A program made the translations under genes and the position numbers. Positions 27,653 to 36,716 of a stretch of DNA of 45,094 nucleotides are shown here, piece after piece; positions within the stretch are counted from its first letter, which is position 1, and every line of letters begins with the position of its first letter. The stretch is from Sphingomonadaceae bacterium (GTDB lineage Bacteria; Pseudomonadota; Alphaproteobacteria; Sphingomonadales; Sphingomonadaceae): assembly GCA_947476425.1 (NCBI GenBank), contig CANJQJ010000022.1, forward strand, positions 1 through 45,094, given 5' to 3'. A model generated the notes under the pieces. That model was not told where the DNA came from. It was given only the letters and a program-made list of their open reading frames with translations, and ran no database searches.

Positions 27653-28795
27653 CAGATGCTGCGTGTAGTCGTTCCACTGCACCAGCTTGAGCCGGGCGTA
27701 GGCGGTCATGAATTCGGCCCCGAATGCGTCCTTGAGAATGACGTTCCTCTCGAAGGCGCGGAGCGCATCCAGCAGATTGAGCGGAAGCTTCTTGGCGTTC
27801 TTCACGGTGTGGCCGTGCGTGTACATGTTGATATCGAGCCGCTTGCCTGGATCGCGCCGGTTGCGGATGCCATCCAGCCCTGCCGCCAGCAAGGCGGCCT
27901 GGAGCAGATAGGGATTCGTGGCACCATCGGGCAGCCGGAATTCGAAGCGACCGTCATCGGGGATGCGGATCATGTGGGTGCGGTTGTTGCCGGTATAGGT
28001 CACCGAATTCGGGGCCCATGTCGCGCCTGATGTCGTGCGGGGGGCGTTGATCCGCTTGTAGCTGTTGACGGTCGGATTGGTGATCGCGGCAAGCGCCTCG
28101 GCGGAATGGATGAGGCCTGCGATGAACTGGTAGCCAAGTTTCGAGAGGCCGAGTTCGTCGTCCTTGTCCTCGAAAAGATTGGTCTCGCCCTGCCACATCG
28201 AGACATGGGCGTGGCATCCATTACCCGTCAGCGCCATGAACGGCTTGGGCATGAAGGTCGCGCGCAAGCCGTGCTTTTCGGCGATCGACTTGGTCATGAA
28301 CTTGAAGAAGGCATGGCGATCGGCGGTTATGAGCGAATCGGCATAATCCCAGTTCATCTCGAACTGGCCGTTCGCGTCCTCATGGTCGTTTTGATAGGGA
28401 TTCCAGCCGAGCTCGAGCATGGCGTCGCAAATCTCGGTGATGACGTCGTAGCGGCGCATCAGCGCCTGCTGGTCGTAGCAGGGCTTGGCTTGGGTATCGG
28501 CGACGTCCGAGATAGCCTCGCCATCGGCCGTGAGCAGAAAATATTCGCACTCGACGCCAGATTTCATCTGATAGCCGAGCTCGGCGGCGGCGGCGATCTG
28601 CGCTTTGAGCACATTGCGGGGACCATGCGCCACTGGCTTGCCGTCCATCACCGGGTCGGCAGCGAGCCAGGCGACCTCGGGTTTCCAGGGAAGCTGGATC
28701 AGGCTGTCCGGATCGGGGATGGCGAACATGTCGGGGTCGGCCGGGCGCTGATCGAGGAAACACGCCGTCGCGCCGGCCGCGAAGCAATGTGCCTG
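27617..28795 (-). pseudogene. glnT: Type III (GlnT-like) glutamine synthetase, 5'-truncated
   Basis: About 370 residues of a GlnT-type glutamine synthetase are intact, from MFAIPDPDSLIQLPWKPEVA to the normal-looking C-terminus HWERDHTLDC. Catalytic-domain segments are present: VECEYFLLTADGE, DHEDANGQFEMNWDYADS, GNGCHAHVSMW and NRTHMIRIPDDGRFEFRLP. GlnT proteins are usually about 430-440 residues, so roughly 60 N-terminal residues (the small beta-grasp domain) are missing. The frame continues upstream of the ATG at 28729 as FLDQRPADPD, with no start codon, to an in-frame TAG at 28796-28798. No ribosome binding site precedes 28729. I judge it a deletion remnant; a shortened expressed product is possible but unlikely to be active. 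Confidence 0.75.
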
Positions 28796-28885
28796 CTAAT
28801 CGCGGCGCCCGAGGCTATATCCTATTACCAGCACATCGAAATGCCGCATATCGCCAACGCGTTCATGTTTCCGCGCGACGCCTGA
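28721..28885 (+). pseudogene. GNAT acetyltransferase remnant (C-terminal part only)
   Basis: The plus frame from about 28721 reads GEHVGVGRALIEETRRRAG, then CLLIAAPEAISYYQHIEM and NAFMFPRDA before a TGA at 28883-28885. This matches the acetyl-CoA-binding GxGxAL helix and the C-terminal YYxxIGM...F...R strand pattern of GNAT N-acetyltransferases. The N-terminal half is absent: upstream, the plus frame is only the complement of glnT. It overlaps the 3' end of the opposing permease by 23 bases. Assignment rests on pattern resemblance. Confidence 0.55.
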
Positions 28886-30043
28886 ACCAGCGGCGGGGCT
28901 TGCCCGACTTCAGGACGCTACGCCGGAAGAAGCCGGCGCTGACTCGGATGATCAGCGTGATCCAGAGCCCCTGCCATATCAGTGCGATAAAATGCGGCCA
29001 TATTTCGGGCCGCAGCGCGGCGCGTCCGATCATCGTGAAGGGCGAACTCCACGGGAAGATCGCGGCGATCCTGGCAACGAAATTGTCCGGATCCTCGACG
29101 GAAGCTGCGGCAAGCGCGAACACGATCAACTGCCCCATGGTGACTGGCATCGAAAGCGTCTGCACCTCGCGGACGGTAGCGGCCTGGCCGCCGATGCCGA
29201 GGAAAAGCGCGCCGAGCAGCAGGTAGCAGGCGATGAAATAGGCGATGCCGAGCGCGATGAACACCGGCCAGCCGACGGCTGGCGTGGCAAGGGCGGTCAA
29301 CAGATAGGGCGCGAATATCCCGGTGGCCGTAAGTGCGATCGTCGCCCAGACCGTGATCCCGGTAAGCGACATGCCGAGCATCGCGACAAGCTTGCCGAGA
29401 AAGATCGCATCGACTGGTACGGCGGCGGCGAGAATCTCGATCACCTTGCTCGATTTCTCCTCGATCAGGTTCGAAAGCAGCATTCCTGCCAAAATCATCG
29501 TGAGCAACAGCAGGAGAAGCTGGACGCCGCGCGCAAGATCGGCGCGATGATCGGCGGTCGCTGGCGCATGGTGAGCGATCGGCCTGGTCTTGAGAATCGT
29601 CGGTTCGAGGGAGCCAAGACGCTCCGCCCGGCGCATGTCGTCGACGATCAGGCGGAGCGCACTGCCGTTCGCCGCGATCGCGGCTTCAGTGCCGGTGAGC
29701 CGGGGGGAGGTGGAAAGCTGGTCGAGTACCGCGACTATGCCGGGGCGATCGAGCAGCCGATCTGGATTGCTGCCGGGCGCCTCCGCCGCGAGGCGCGCCA
29801 GTGGAAAGGCGTTGCCCAGCCGATCATGCGCGGCGAGGAGCGCCTGGTATTCGGCGGGGGCGGCGATCACCGCGATCGTCGGGATCTCGGGCTTCTCGCC
29901 CATCCGCGACCCGATCGCGCCGAACAGCATGCCGAATATGATCGGGAAAAGCGGGCCAAGCAGGAAAAACAGGAAGGCGCGCGACCAGACCGTCGCGACA
30001 TAATCGCGGCGGGCGATCACCATGGCGGCGCGAAAAGTCATCA

Positions 30044-30047
<4 letters not shown>
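28863..30047 (-). CDS. ABC-2 type exporter permease (NatB-like)
   Basis: This membrane protein of about 394 residues has one N-terminal helix (VWSRAFLFFLLGPLFPIIFG), a large extracytoplasmic loop (about residues 55-180), and five or so C-terminal helices containing MILAGMLLSNLIEEKSSKVIEIL, the conserved permease motif of the NatB group. The ATG at 30047 overlaps the stop of the ATPase gene (ATGA), so the pair is coupled. Related systems export sodium or unknown solutes; the substrate cannot be told here. Its 3' end runs into the GNAT remnant. Confidence 0.88.
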
Positions 30048-30979
<932 letters not shown>

Positions 30980-31005
30980 ACGACCGTCCTTCTACCTAGA
31001 AGCCT

Positions 31006-32079
31006 GTGACCCTCTCATCGCAGCAACAGGCCAATAGTGCGTTAACGTTGGACTTGAAAGCCGAGGCGCGCGCGCTCGGCTTTACGGCGTGCGGCATCGC
31101 GCCCGCCGACGCAACGCCGGAAAGCGCAGCGCGCCTTCGGGCGTGGCTTGCCGAGGGGATGCATGGCGAGATGCTGTGGATGGAGGAGCGGGCAGGGCAG
31201 CGCGGCAGTCCGCGCGGACTGTGGCCCGAGGTGAACAGCGTGATCATGCTTGGGATGAGCTATGCCCCGGCGGTCGATCCCCTGAAAATGGCGGCGGTGC
31301 GCGATCGGGGACGGATTTCGGTCTATGCGCAGGGCCAGGATTATCACGATATCGTCAAGAAGGCGCTGAAGGCGCTCGCGCGCTGGCTCGTGGCGCGGGC
31401 GGAGGGCGATCTCAAGGTGTTCGTCGATACCGCGCCGGTGATGGAAAAGCCGCTGGCTGCGGCCGCAGGGATCGGATGGCAGGGCAAGCACAGCAATCTG
31501 GTGAGCCGTACCGACGGAAGCTGGCTGTTCCTCGGCGCGATCATGACGACGCTCGATTTGCCCCCTGACCTGCCGCATGCGGATCGTTGCGGTTCGTGCA
31601 ACGCATGCCAGCAAGCCTGCCCGACCGACGCCTTTCCCGAGCCTTATCGAGTCGATGCGCGGCGATGCATCTCCTACCTGACGATCGAGCATAAGGGACC
31701 GATCCCCATCGAATTTCGCGAGGCGATCGGAAATCGAATCTATGGCTGCGACGATTGCCTTGCGGTCTGCCCGTGGAATCGATTTGCGGAAGCGGCCGCT
31801 GCGAACAAGGCTTTTGCCGCGCGATCGGAACTGGCTGCGCCAGCGCTGGCGGACCTACTGGATCTCGACGATGCCGGCTTTCGTGCGGTGTTTGCCGGAT
31901 CGCCGATCAAGCGAATCGGTCGCGATCGCATGGTGCGCAATGCAGCGATTGCGGCGGGAAACAGCGGCGATGCCGGGCTGGTCGGGCGGTTGTCGGCGCT
32001 GGCGGGGGACTCGTCGCCAGTGGTTGCGGAGGCGGCGCAATGGGCGTTGGCGCAGTTGCGGCGGAGTGGTGCGAATTAG
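31006..32079 (+). CDS. queG: Epoxyqueuosine reductase QueG
   Basis: This 357-residue cobalamin-dependent iron-sulfur enzyme carries out the last step of tRNA queuosine synthesis, reducing epoxyqueuosine to queuosine. Two [4Fe-4S] clusters are encoded by C195, C198, C201 and C205 ([12 protein letters not shown]) and by C221, C248, C251 and C255 ([10 protein letters not shown]). D141 in VDTAPVMEK matches the catalytic acid position. A C-terminal HEAT-like stretch follows. The start is a GTG at 31006. The gene is divergent from the ABC pair and apparently monocistronic. Confidence 0.95.
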   Translation: MTLSSQQQANSALTLDLKAEARALGFTACGIAPADATPESAARLRAWLAEGMHGEMLWMEERAGQRGSPRGLWPEVNSVIMLGMSYAPAVDPLKMAAVRDRGRISVYAQGQDYHDIVKKALKALARWLVARAEGDLKVFVDTAPVMEKPLAAAAGIGWQGKHSNLVSRTDGSWLFLGAIMTTLDLPPDLPHADRCGSCNACQQACPTDAFPEPYRVDARRCISYLTIEHKGPIPIEFREAIGNRIYGCDDCLAVCPWNRFAEAAAANKAFAARSELAAPALADLLDLDDAGFRAVFAGSPIKRIGRDRMVRNAAIAAGNSGDAGLVGRLSALAGDSSPVVAEAAQWALAQLRRSGAN

Positions 32080-32092
32080 GGATAAAATGAGT

Positions 32093-32110
32093 TGTAGGTG
32101 ATTTCCTACA
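32093..32110. promoter_or_regulatory. Short inverted repeat after queG
   Basis: TGTAGG-tgattt-CCTACA is a perfect six-base dyad 13 bases after the queG stop. There is no T tract, so it may be an operator or a weak terminator stem. Nothing else supports a role. Confidence 0.3.
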
Positions 32111-32213
32111 GGCTGGGGTTATGCGATAAGGGAGTGTTGTTGGCTCGATGAGTCGGCGGCTCTTTGACATTGTGAGGATGGTGCGCAGCCGTCATGCCGG
32201 CGGCCCCACTTCC

Positions 32214-32270
32214 GTCATCCGGAGTTTCCCCCCTTCCGTCATCCCGGCGGAAGGGGGGCGCCCGGATGAC
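32214..32270. repeat. Nested palindromes (REP-like) upstream of fluC
   Basis: An outer pair GTCATCCGG (32214-32222) and CCGGATGAC (32262-32270) encloses an inner perfect 11-base pair CCCCCCTTCCG (32228-32238) and CGGAAGGGGGG (32248-32258). The GTCATCCCGGCGG core is shared with the ends of the longer REP-like elements elsewhere in the window. It fills most of the queG-fluC gap. It could terminate queG transcription or form a cruciform. Confidence 0.7.
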
Positions 32271-32345
32271 GAGAGTGGGACGGGCACATTTCATGCCGGA
32301 CCAGGAAGGGTAGCGGTTTGTGGCCCTTCGCGCTAAGGGGTCCGC

Positions 32346-32723
32346 ATGCCACCCCTGTTTCTCGTCATGCTTGGCGGCGCCATCGGCGCCGGGTTTCGCT
32401 ACAATCTCGGACGCGTTGCGCTCCAGAATATGGGCCCGGGTTTTCCCTGGGGCACATGGATTGCCAATCTGCTCGGCGGATTCCTGATGGGGGTGCTTGC
32501 CGGCACGCTGGCTCGGGAAGTCGATGGCGGCGAGCCGCTGCGGCTTTTTCTCGGCGTCGGGGTGCTCGGTGGCTTCACGACTTTTTCGGCATTCAGCCTG
32601 GAGACCTACAACATGCTGGTGCGCGGCGAATATTTGATGGGCGGGGCCTATGCGGTTTCGTCGGTGGCGGGGTCGATCGTGATGCTCGTTCTTGGCGTAA
32701 TGCTGACGAGGACTTTTGGATGA
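32346..32723 (+). CDS. fluC: Fluoride ion channel FluC (CrcB)
   Basis: This 125-residue inner-membrane protein with four hydrophobic segments forms a dual-topology dimer that expels fluoride. Family motifs are GGAIGAGFRYNLGR near the N-terminus, PWGTWIANLLGGFLMG, and GVLGGFTTFSAFSLET containing the conserved GGxTTFSTF-like stretch. It overlaps the following pseudouridine synthase gene by four bases (ATGA). I looked for a fluoride riboswitch upstream and did not find a convincing one. Confidence 0.95.
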   Translation: MPPLFLVMLGGAIGAGFRYNLGRVALQNMGPGFPWGTWIANLLGGFLMGVLAGTLAREVDGGEPLRLFLGVGVLGGFTTFSAFSLETYNMLVRGEYLMGGAYAVSSVAGSIVMLVLGVMLTRTFG

Positions 32724-33841
32724 GCGAAACCGGTCGTACCTTTCCAATCGGCTATGACGATGACGGCATCCGGCTGGATCGCTGGTTCAAGCGGCATCTG
32801 CCCGATGTAAGCTTCAGCCTGGTGTCGCGCTGGGCGCGGACCGGGCAGCTTCGCCTCGACGGCAAGCGCAGCGAGCCCGGCGATCGCATCGCCGCGGGCC
32901 AGATCATCCGGATCCCGCCGCTGGAGATCGAGAAATCGGCGATCGCCAACATCGGCGTCGCTCCCGAAAAGGCACCGCGCCCGAAGCGCGAGCGCGTGCC
33001 GTTGACGCCCGAGGAAACCGAACTGGCGCTGTCGATGGTGCTTTATCGCGATAACAACGCAATCGTGCTCGACAAGCCGCCCGGCCTGGCAACTCAGGGC
33101 GGCACCAAGACCGACAAGCATGTCGACGGGCTGCTCGATGCATTGACGTTTGATTCGGAAGGGCGGCCCAAGCTCGTCCACCGGCTCGACAAGGATACTT
33201 CGGGCGTGCTGCTCGTGGCGAGATCGGCGCGGGCGGCGGGCTATTTCGCCAAGGCATTTTCGAGCCGGACGGCGCGCAAGGTCTATTGGGCGCTGGTGAC
33301 CGGCGTGCCAGCGATCAGCGACGGCATGGTCGAGCTGCCGCTCGCCAAGCAGCCCGGCACCGGCGGCGAGAAGATGCATGTCGATGAGAAGGAAGGCTTG
33401 CCAGCGCGGACTCGCTACCGGATCATCGAGCGCGCTGGCAACCGCGCATGCTGGGTGGAGCTGCAGCCCTTCACCGGGCGGACTCACCAGTTGCGCGTGC
33501 ATATGGCGGCGATCGGACACCCGATCGTTGGCGATGGCAAATATGGCGGCATCGAAGCGTTCCTGACCGGGGGCGTCAGCCGCAAGATGCACCTCCATGC
33601 GCGGCGGCTGAAGATCGATAGTCCGGACGGCGGCCCACAGATCGACGTTACCGCCGAATTGCCGAAGCATTTCGCGGAAAGCTTCGAATTGCTCGGCTTC
33701 GATCCGAAGGGCGGCGACCTGCCGATCGACGATATCAAGTTCAGCGAGACACTCGAGGGCAAGAAGCGCGCGGCGCTGAACGCGGCGAAATCGGCGCGCA
33801 AGGGCCGCAAGGGGGAGCGACGCGGGCGGGGCGAGCGGTGA
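32720..33841 (+). CDS. RluA-family pseudouridine synthase (RluC/RluD-like)
   Basis: This 373-residue enzyme isomerises specific uridines in 23S rRNA. It has an N-terminal S4 RNA-binding domain (about residues 15-75; LDRWFKRHLPDVSFSLVSRWARTGQ) and a catalytic domain with the signature HRLDKDTSGVLLVA, whose aspartate is the nucleophile, then PFTGRTHQLRVHMAAIGHPIVGD. The C-terminal tail is very basic (KKRAALNAAKSARKGRKGER). The ATG overlaps the fluC stop, giving translational coupling. A REP-like element follows 32 bases after the stop. Confidence 0.93.
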   Translation: MSETGRTFPIGYDDDGIRLDRWFKRHLPDVSFSLVSRWARTGQLRLDGKRSEPGDRIAAGQIIRIPPLEIEKSAIANIGVAPEKAPRPKRERVPLTPEETELALSMVLYRDNNAIVLDKPPGLATQGGTKTDKHVDGLLDALTFDSEGRPKLVHRLDKDTSGVLLVARSARAAGYFAKAFSSRTARKVYWALVTGVPAISDGMVELPLAKQPGTGGEKMHVDEKEGLPARTRYRIIERAGNRACWVELQPFTGRTHQLRVHMAAIGHPIVGDGKYGGIEAFLTGGVSRKMHLHARRLKIDSPDGGPQIDVTAELPKHFAESFELLGFDPKGGDLPIDDIKFSETLEGKKRAALNAAKSARKGRKGERRGRGER

Positions 33842-33872
33842 GCGTTCGCGATTTTGCAGGGTGTCATCGGTT

Positions 33873-33994
33873 CGTCATCCCAGCGGACGCCGGGATCCAC
33901 GATGCGGAGTTTTCTCGATCGTGAGACCTGTGGGTCCAATGGATCCCGACTTTCGTCGGGATGACGGGGGAGAGCGTCGGGATGATGAGGGGGG
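33873..33994. repeat. REP-like extragenic palindromic element, copy 2
   Basis: The same element as at 4784: the left end CGTCATCCCAGCGGACGCCG, the core GAGACCTGTGGGTCC, and the right end CCCGAC-tttc-GTCGGGATGACG to about 33969. A partial extra right-end unit, CGTCGGGATGATGAGGGG, follows at 33975-33994. It lies between the pseudouridine synthase and HAD genes, both on plus. Confidence 0.85.
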
Positions 33995-34000
33995 CCTTTC

Positions 34001-34663
34001 ATGAACCACCTCGCGATTTTCGATTGTGACGGGACGCTGGTCGATAGCCAGGTCAATATCTGCCTGGCGATGGAGGATAGCTTCGCGCGGGGCGGGCTGG
34101 TGGCGCCGCCGCGTGCCCTGATCCGGCGCGTGGTCGGGCTGAGCTTGTTCGAGGCGGTGCAGATGCTGGCGCCGGATGCCGAGCCGGCGCTGCTGGCACA
34201 GCTGACGGGGGACTATAAGACAGCATTCCAGCGACTGCGCGGCAAGGGGCTGGTCGAAGAGCCGTTGTTCGAAGGGATCGCGGAGGCGCTTGCGGCGCTG
34301 GACGAGGCAGGGTGGCTGCTTGGCGTGGCGACGGGCAAATCCGATCGCGGGCTGGCGCACTGCCTTGCGCATCATGGCATCGCGGAGCGCTTCGTGACGT
34401 TGCAGACTGCCGATCGGCATCCATCGAAGCCGCATCCCTCGATGATTCGGCAGGCGATGGCGGATGCGGGCGCTGCGCCCGATACCACGCTGATGATCGG
34501 GGATACCGCGTTCGATATCGGCATGGCCCGGGCGGCCGACGTGACTGCGGTTGGGGTCGCGTGGGGTTATCATGACGCGGATGAACTACTGGCTGAGGGT
34601 GCGCATCATGTCGCTAGCGTGCCGGGGGATATCGTGACGTTTGCGGCGAGGGTGAAGGTTTGA
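34001..34663 (+). CDS. HAD-superfamily phosphatase (phosphoglycolate phosphatase-like)
   Basis: This 220-residue cytoplasmic hydrolase has the four HAD motifs: DCDGTLVDS (motif I, with the nucleophile and acid aspartates at residues 9 and 11), VATGKSD (motif II), the lysine in SKPHPSM (motif III) and IGDTAFDIGMA (motif IV). A helical cap follows motif I. Homologues are annotated as Gph-like phosphatases; the substrate is not determined. It begins only a few bases after a REP-like copy and ends 9 bases before another. Confidence 0.92.
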   Translation: MNHLAIFDCDGTLVDSQVNICLAMEDSFARGGLVAPPRALIRRVVGLSLFEAVQMLAPDAEPALLAQLTGDYKTAFQRLRGKGLVEEPLFEGIAEALAALDEAGWLLGVATGKSDRGLAHCLAHHGIAERFVTLQTADRHPSKPHPSMIRQAMADAGAAPDTTLMIGDTAFDIGMARAADVTAVGVAWGYHDADELLAEGAHHVASVPGDIVTFAARVKV

Positions 34664-34671
34664 TGCACGCT

Positions 34672-34766
34672 CGTCATCCCGGCGGAGGCCGGGATCCACT
34701 TTGCGGTGGTTTTTCGATCGCGAGACCTGTGGGTCCAATGGATCCCGACTTTCGCCGGGATGACGA
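34672..34766. repeat. REP-like extragenic palindromic element, copy 3
   Basis: A complete copy of the element at 4784: left end CGTCATCCCGGCGGAGGCCG, core GAGACCTGTGGGTCCAATGG, right end CCCGAC-tttc-GCCGGGATGACGA. It occupies almost the whole gap between the HAD and ATP12 genes. Confidence 0.87.
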
Positions 34767-34793
34767 AGTTACAAAGTCGAAGAGAATTTCAAT

Positions 34794-35471
34794 ATGAGGC
34801 GTTTCTGGAAAGAGGTCACGACCGAGGACAACGGCATCCTGCTGGATGGCCGGCCGGTGCGGACCCCGGCGCGCGCCTTGCTGACGATGCCCAATGCGGC
34901 GCTGGTCGAAGCGGTGGCGGAGGAATGGCGCGCGGTCGAGAAGGATGTCGATCCGTTCGCGATGCCGATGACCGGGTTCATCAATGCGGTGATCGACCGG
35001 ATTTCGACCGACCCGGCGACATTTGCGGCTGGGATCGCCGAATATGCCGAGGGCGACGTGCTCTGTTATCGCGCTGCCGAGCCGGAGCCGCTGGTGGCGC
35101 GGCAGGCGGCGGAATGGGATCCGCTGCTGGCGTGGGCGCGCGAACGGTATGACGTTGCGTTCGAAGTGGTCACCGGGATCATGCATCGCCCGCAGCCGGA
35201 AGCGACCCGGTTGCGGCTCGCGGAGGCGGTGGCTGCGTTCGATCCCTATCGGCTGGCCGGGTTGCAGCCGCTGGTGACGATCAGCGGGTCATTGGTGACG
35301 TCGCTGGCGCTGGTCGAGGGGGTGATCGATGCCGAGCGGGCGTTTGCGGTGACTCATCTCGACGAGCTTTGGCAGGCCGAGATGTGGGGCGAGGACTGGA
35401 TGGCCACCGACCAGCGCGACCTGCGGCGACGCGATTTCGTCGCGGCGGCGCGGTTTGTGGAGATGTTGTAG
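34794..35471 (+). CDS. ATP12-family F1-ATPase assembly chaperone
   Basis: This 225-residue protein matches the ATP12 family, found in mitochondria and alphaproteobacteria, which binds the F1 alpha subunit during ATP synthase assembly. Recognisable segments are LLDGRPVRTPARALLTMPN near the N-terminus, AVAEEWRAVEKDVDPFAMPMT, AEGDVLCYRA, and LDELWQAEMWGEDW near the C-terminus. It is followed by an expanded REP-like copy and then by convergent mmsB. Confidence 0.93.
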   Translation: MRRFWKEVTTEDNGILLDGRPVRTPARALLTMPNAALVEAVAEEWRAVEKDVDPFAMPMTGFINAVIDRISTDPATFAAGIAEYAEGDVLCYRAAEPEPLVARQAAEWDPLLAWARERYDVAFEVVTGIMHRPQPEATRLRLAEAVAAFDPYRLAGLQPLVTISGSLVTSLALVEGVIDAERAFAVTHLDELWQAEMWGEDWMATDQRDLRRRDFVAAARFVEML

Positions 35472-35491
35472 GTCGTCAGGACGCCCCCTTC

Positions 35492-35586
35492 CGTCATCCC
35501 GGCGGAGGCCGGGATCCACGATATGGAGGTGTCTCGATCGCTAGACCTGTGGGTCCCATGGATCCCGACTTTCGTCGGGATGACGA
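35492..35586. repeat. REP-like extragenic palindromic element, copy 4
   Basis: A complete copy: left end CGTCATCCCGGCGGAGGCCG, core CTAGACCTGTGGGTCC, right end CCCGAC-tttc-GTCGGGATGACGA. It lies between convergent ATP12 and mmsB, as copy 1 does between parE and the E1 gene. Confidence 0.87.
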
Positions 35587-35635
35587 AGGGGGGCGTCGGG
35601 ATGACGAAGGGGGGCGCCGGGATGACGGAGGGGGT
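35573..35635. repeat. Three tandem 21-bp units derived from the REP right end
   Basis: The right arm of copy 4 is repeated with a period of 21: units at 35573-35593, 35594-35614 and 35615-35635. The first two are identical (CGTCGGGATGACGAAGG plus GGGG), and the third has two or three changes. A fragment of a fourth (TGTCGG) follows. This suggests local slippage. Confidence 0.85.
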
Positions 35636-35652
35636 GTCGGAGTTCGGTTCGC

Positions 35653-36543
35653 TCAGCTGATGCTTTCGCCGTTGAGCAACTTGATGATGACCGAGAAATC
35701 GAGGGCGCCGCCGCCGGCATTTGCGAGCACCTGGTAGAGCGACTCGGCCGCTGCGCCCATCGGTACGGCCGCGCCTGCGTCGGCGGCGGCCTGCATGGCG
35801 AGCTTGAGATCCTTGAGCATCAGGCCAGTGGCGAAGCCGCCCTGATAGTCGCGGTCAGCCGGGGTTTCGGGGCCGACGCCGGGGAGCGGGCAATAGCTCG
35901 TCATCGACCAGTTCTGGCCGGACGACTTGGACGAGATGTCGAAGAAGGTCTGCGGATCGAGACCGAGCTTCTGCGCCATGGCGAAGGCCTCGCATGTTGC
36001 GATCATCGAGGCGCCGAGCAGCATGTTGTTGCAGATCTTCGCGGCCTGGCCGGAACCGTTGCCGCCTGCGTGGATCACGGTCTTGCCCATCAGCGACAGG
36101 ATCGGCTCGCCGCGCTTGAAGGCCTCGGCCGAGCCGCCGACCATGAAGGTGAGCGTGCCGGCATTGGCTGCCGCGATGCCGCCCGAAACCGGCGCGTCGA
36201 GCATCGCGAGGCCCTTTTCGCCTGCGGCCGAGGAAACGGCGCGGGCAGAAGCGATGTCGATCGTCGAGCAATCGAGCAGCAGCGCCGAGCCTGGCACCGC
36301 GCCGAAGATCTGCTCGGCATAGACCGAGCGGACATGCTGGCCGGCGGGCAGCATCGAGACGACGAATTCGGCATCGGTCGCGGCTTCGGCGGCTGAGCCG
36401 ACTGGGAGGCAGCCGGCTTCCTTGGCGCGGGCGAGCGCCGCCTCGGAAAGATCGAAGGCGCGGACGTCATGCCCGCCCTTTGCGAGATTGGCGGCCATGC
36501 CGCCGCCCATGTTGCCGAGTCCGACGAAACCGATGCGTGCCAT
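35653..36543 (-). CDS. mmsB: 3-Hydroxyisobutyrate dehydrogenase
   Basis: This 296-residue NAD-dependent dehydrogenase oxidises 3-hydroxyisobutyrate to methylmalonate semialdehyde in valine breakdown. The Rossmann motif GFVGLGNMGGGMAANLAKGG is at the N-terminus, the substrate segment DAPVSGGIAAANAGTL is near residues 115-130, and GSGQAAKICNNMLLG contains the catalytic lysine. The ATG at 36543 gives the normal start. It is the last gene of the minus-strand cluster, separated from the hydratase gene by a GC-rich repeat. Confidence 0.94.
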   Translation of the reverse strand: MARIGFVGLGNMGGGMAANLAKGGHDVRAFDLSEAALARAKEAGCLPVGSAAEAATDAEFVVSMLPAGQHVRSVYAEQIFGAVPGSALLLDCSTIDIASARAVSSAAGEKGLAMLDAPVSGGIAAANAGTLTFMVGGSAEAFKRGEPILSLMGKTVIHAGGNGSGQAAKICNNMLLGASMIATCEAFAMAQKLGLDPQTFFDISSKSSGQNWSMTSYCPLPGVGPETPADRDYQGGFATGLMLKDLKLAMQAAADAGAAVPMGAAAESLYQVLANAGGGALDFSVIIKLLNGESIS

Positions 36544-36563
36544 TTGGTGATCCTTCCTCAATA

Positions 36564-36679
36564 CTCCCCTCCCTCCCAGGGAGGGGTCGGGGTGGGTGCG
36601 CGCGTCTGCGCGCCTAAAAAACATTGCCTCTGGTCGAGGGCTTTGACCCACCCCCTGCCCTCCCTGCCAGGGAGGGGAG
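36564..36679. repeat. Second extragenic repeat family, with inverted ends
   Basis: The element begins CTCCCCTCCCTCCCAGGGAG and later reads GGGGTGGGT. Its far side mirrors this with ACCCACCCC and ends CCCTGCCAGGGAGGGGAG. Each end is also a small palindrome (CCCTCCC-AGGGAGGG). It is unrelated to the 95-bp REP-like element. It lies between the hydratase and mmsB genes. Confidence 0.75.
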
Positions 36680-36688
36680 ATTAGGCGG

Positions 36689-36710
36689 CCCCTCCCGCAG
36701 GCGGGAGGGG
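36689..36710 (-). terminator. Strong hairpin just after the enoyl-CoA hydratase gene
   Basis: CCCCTCCCGC and GCGGGAGGGG are perfect 10-base inverted arms separated by two bases, seven bases beyond the hydratase stop on the minus strand. No long T tract follows, so it may be a partial terminator or an RNA 3'-end stabiliser that lowers mmsB expression. Confidence 0.5.
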
Positions 36711-36716
36711 AGATAT

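Noticed and set aside
32165..32345. Possible fluoride riboswitch upstream of fluC (GGATGGTGCGCAGCC)
   Set aside because: Only the first few bases resemble the crcB motif. The required downstream pseudoknot half and AUGAC-like segment are missing, and palindromic repeats fill the region.
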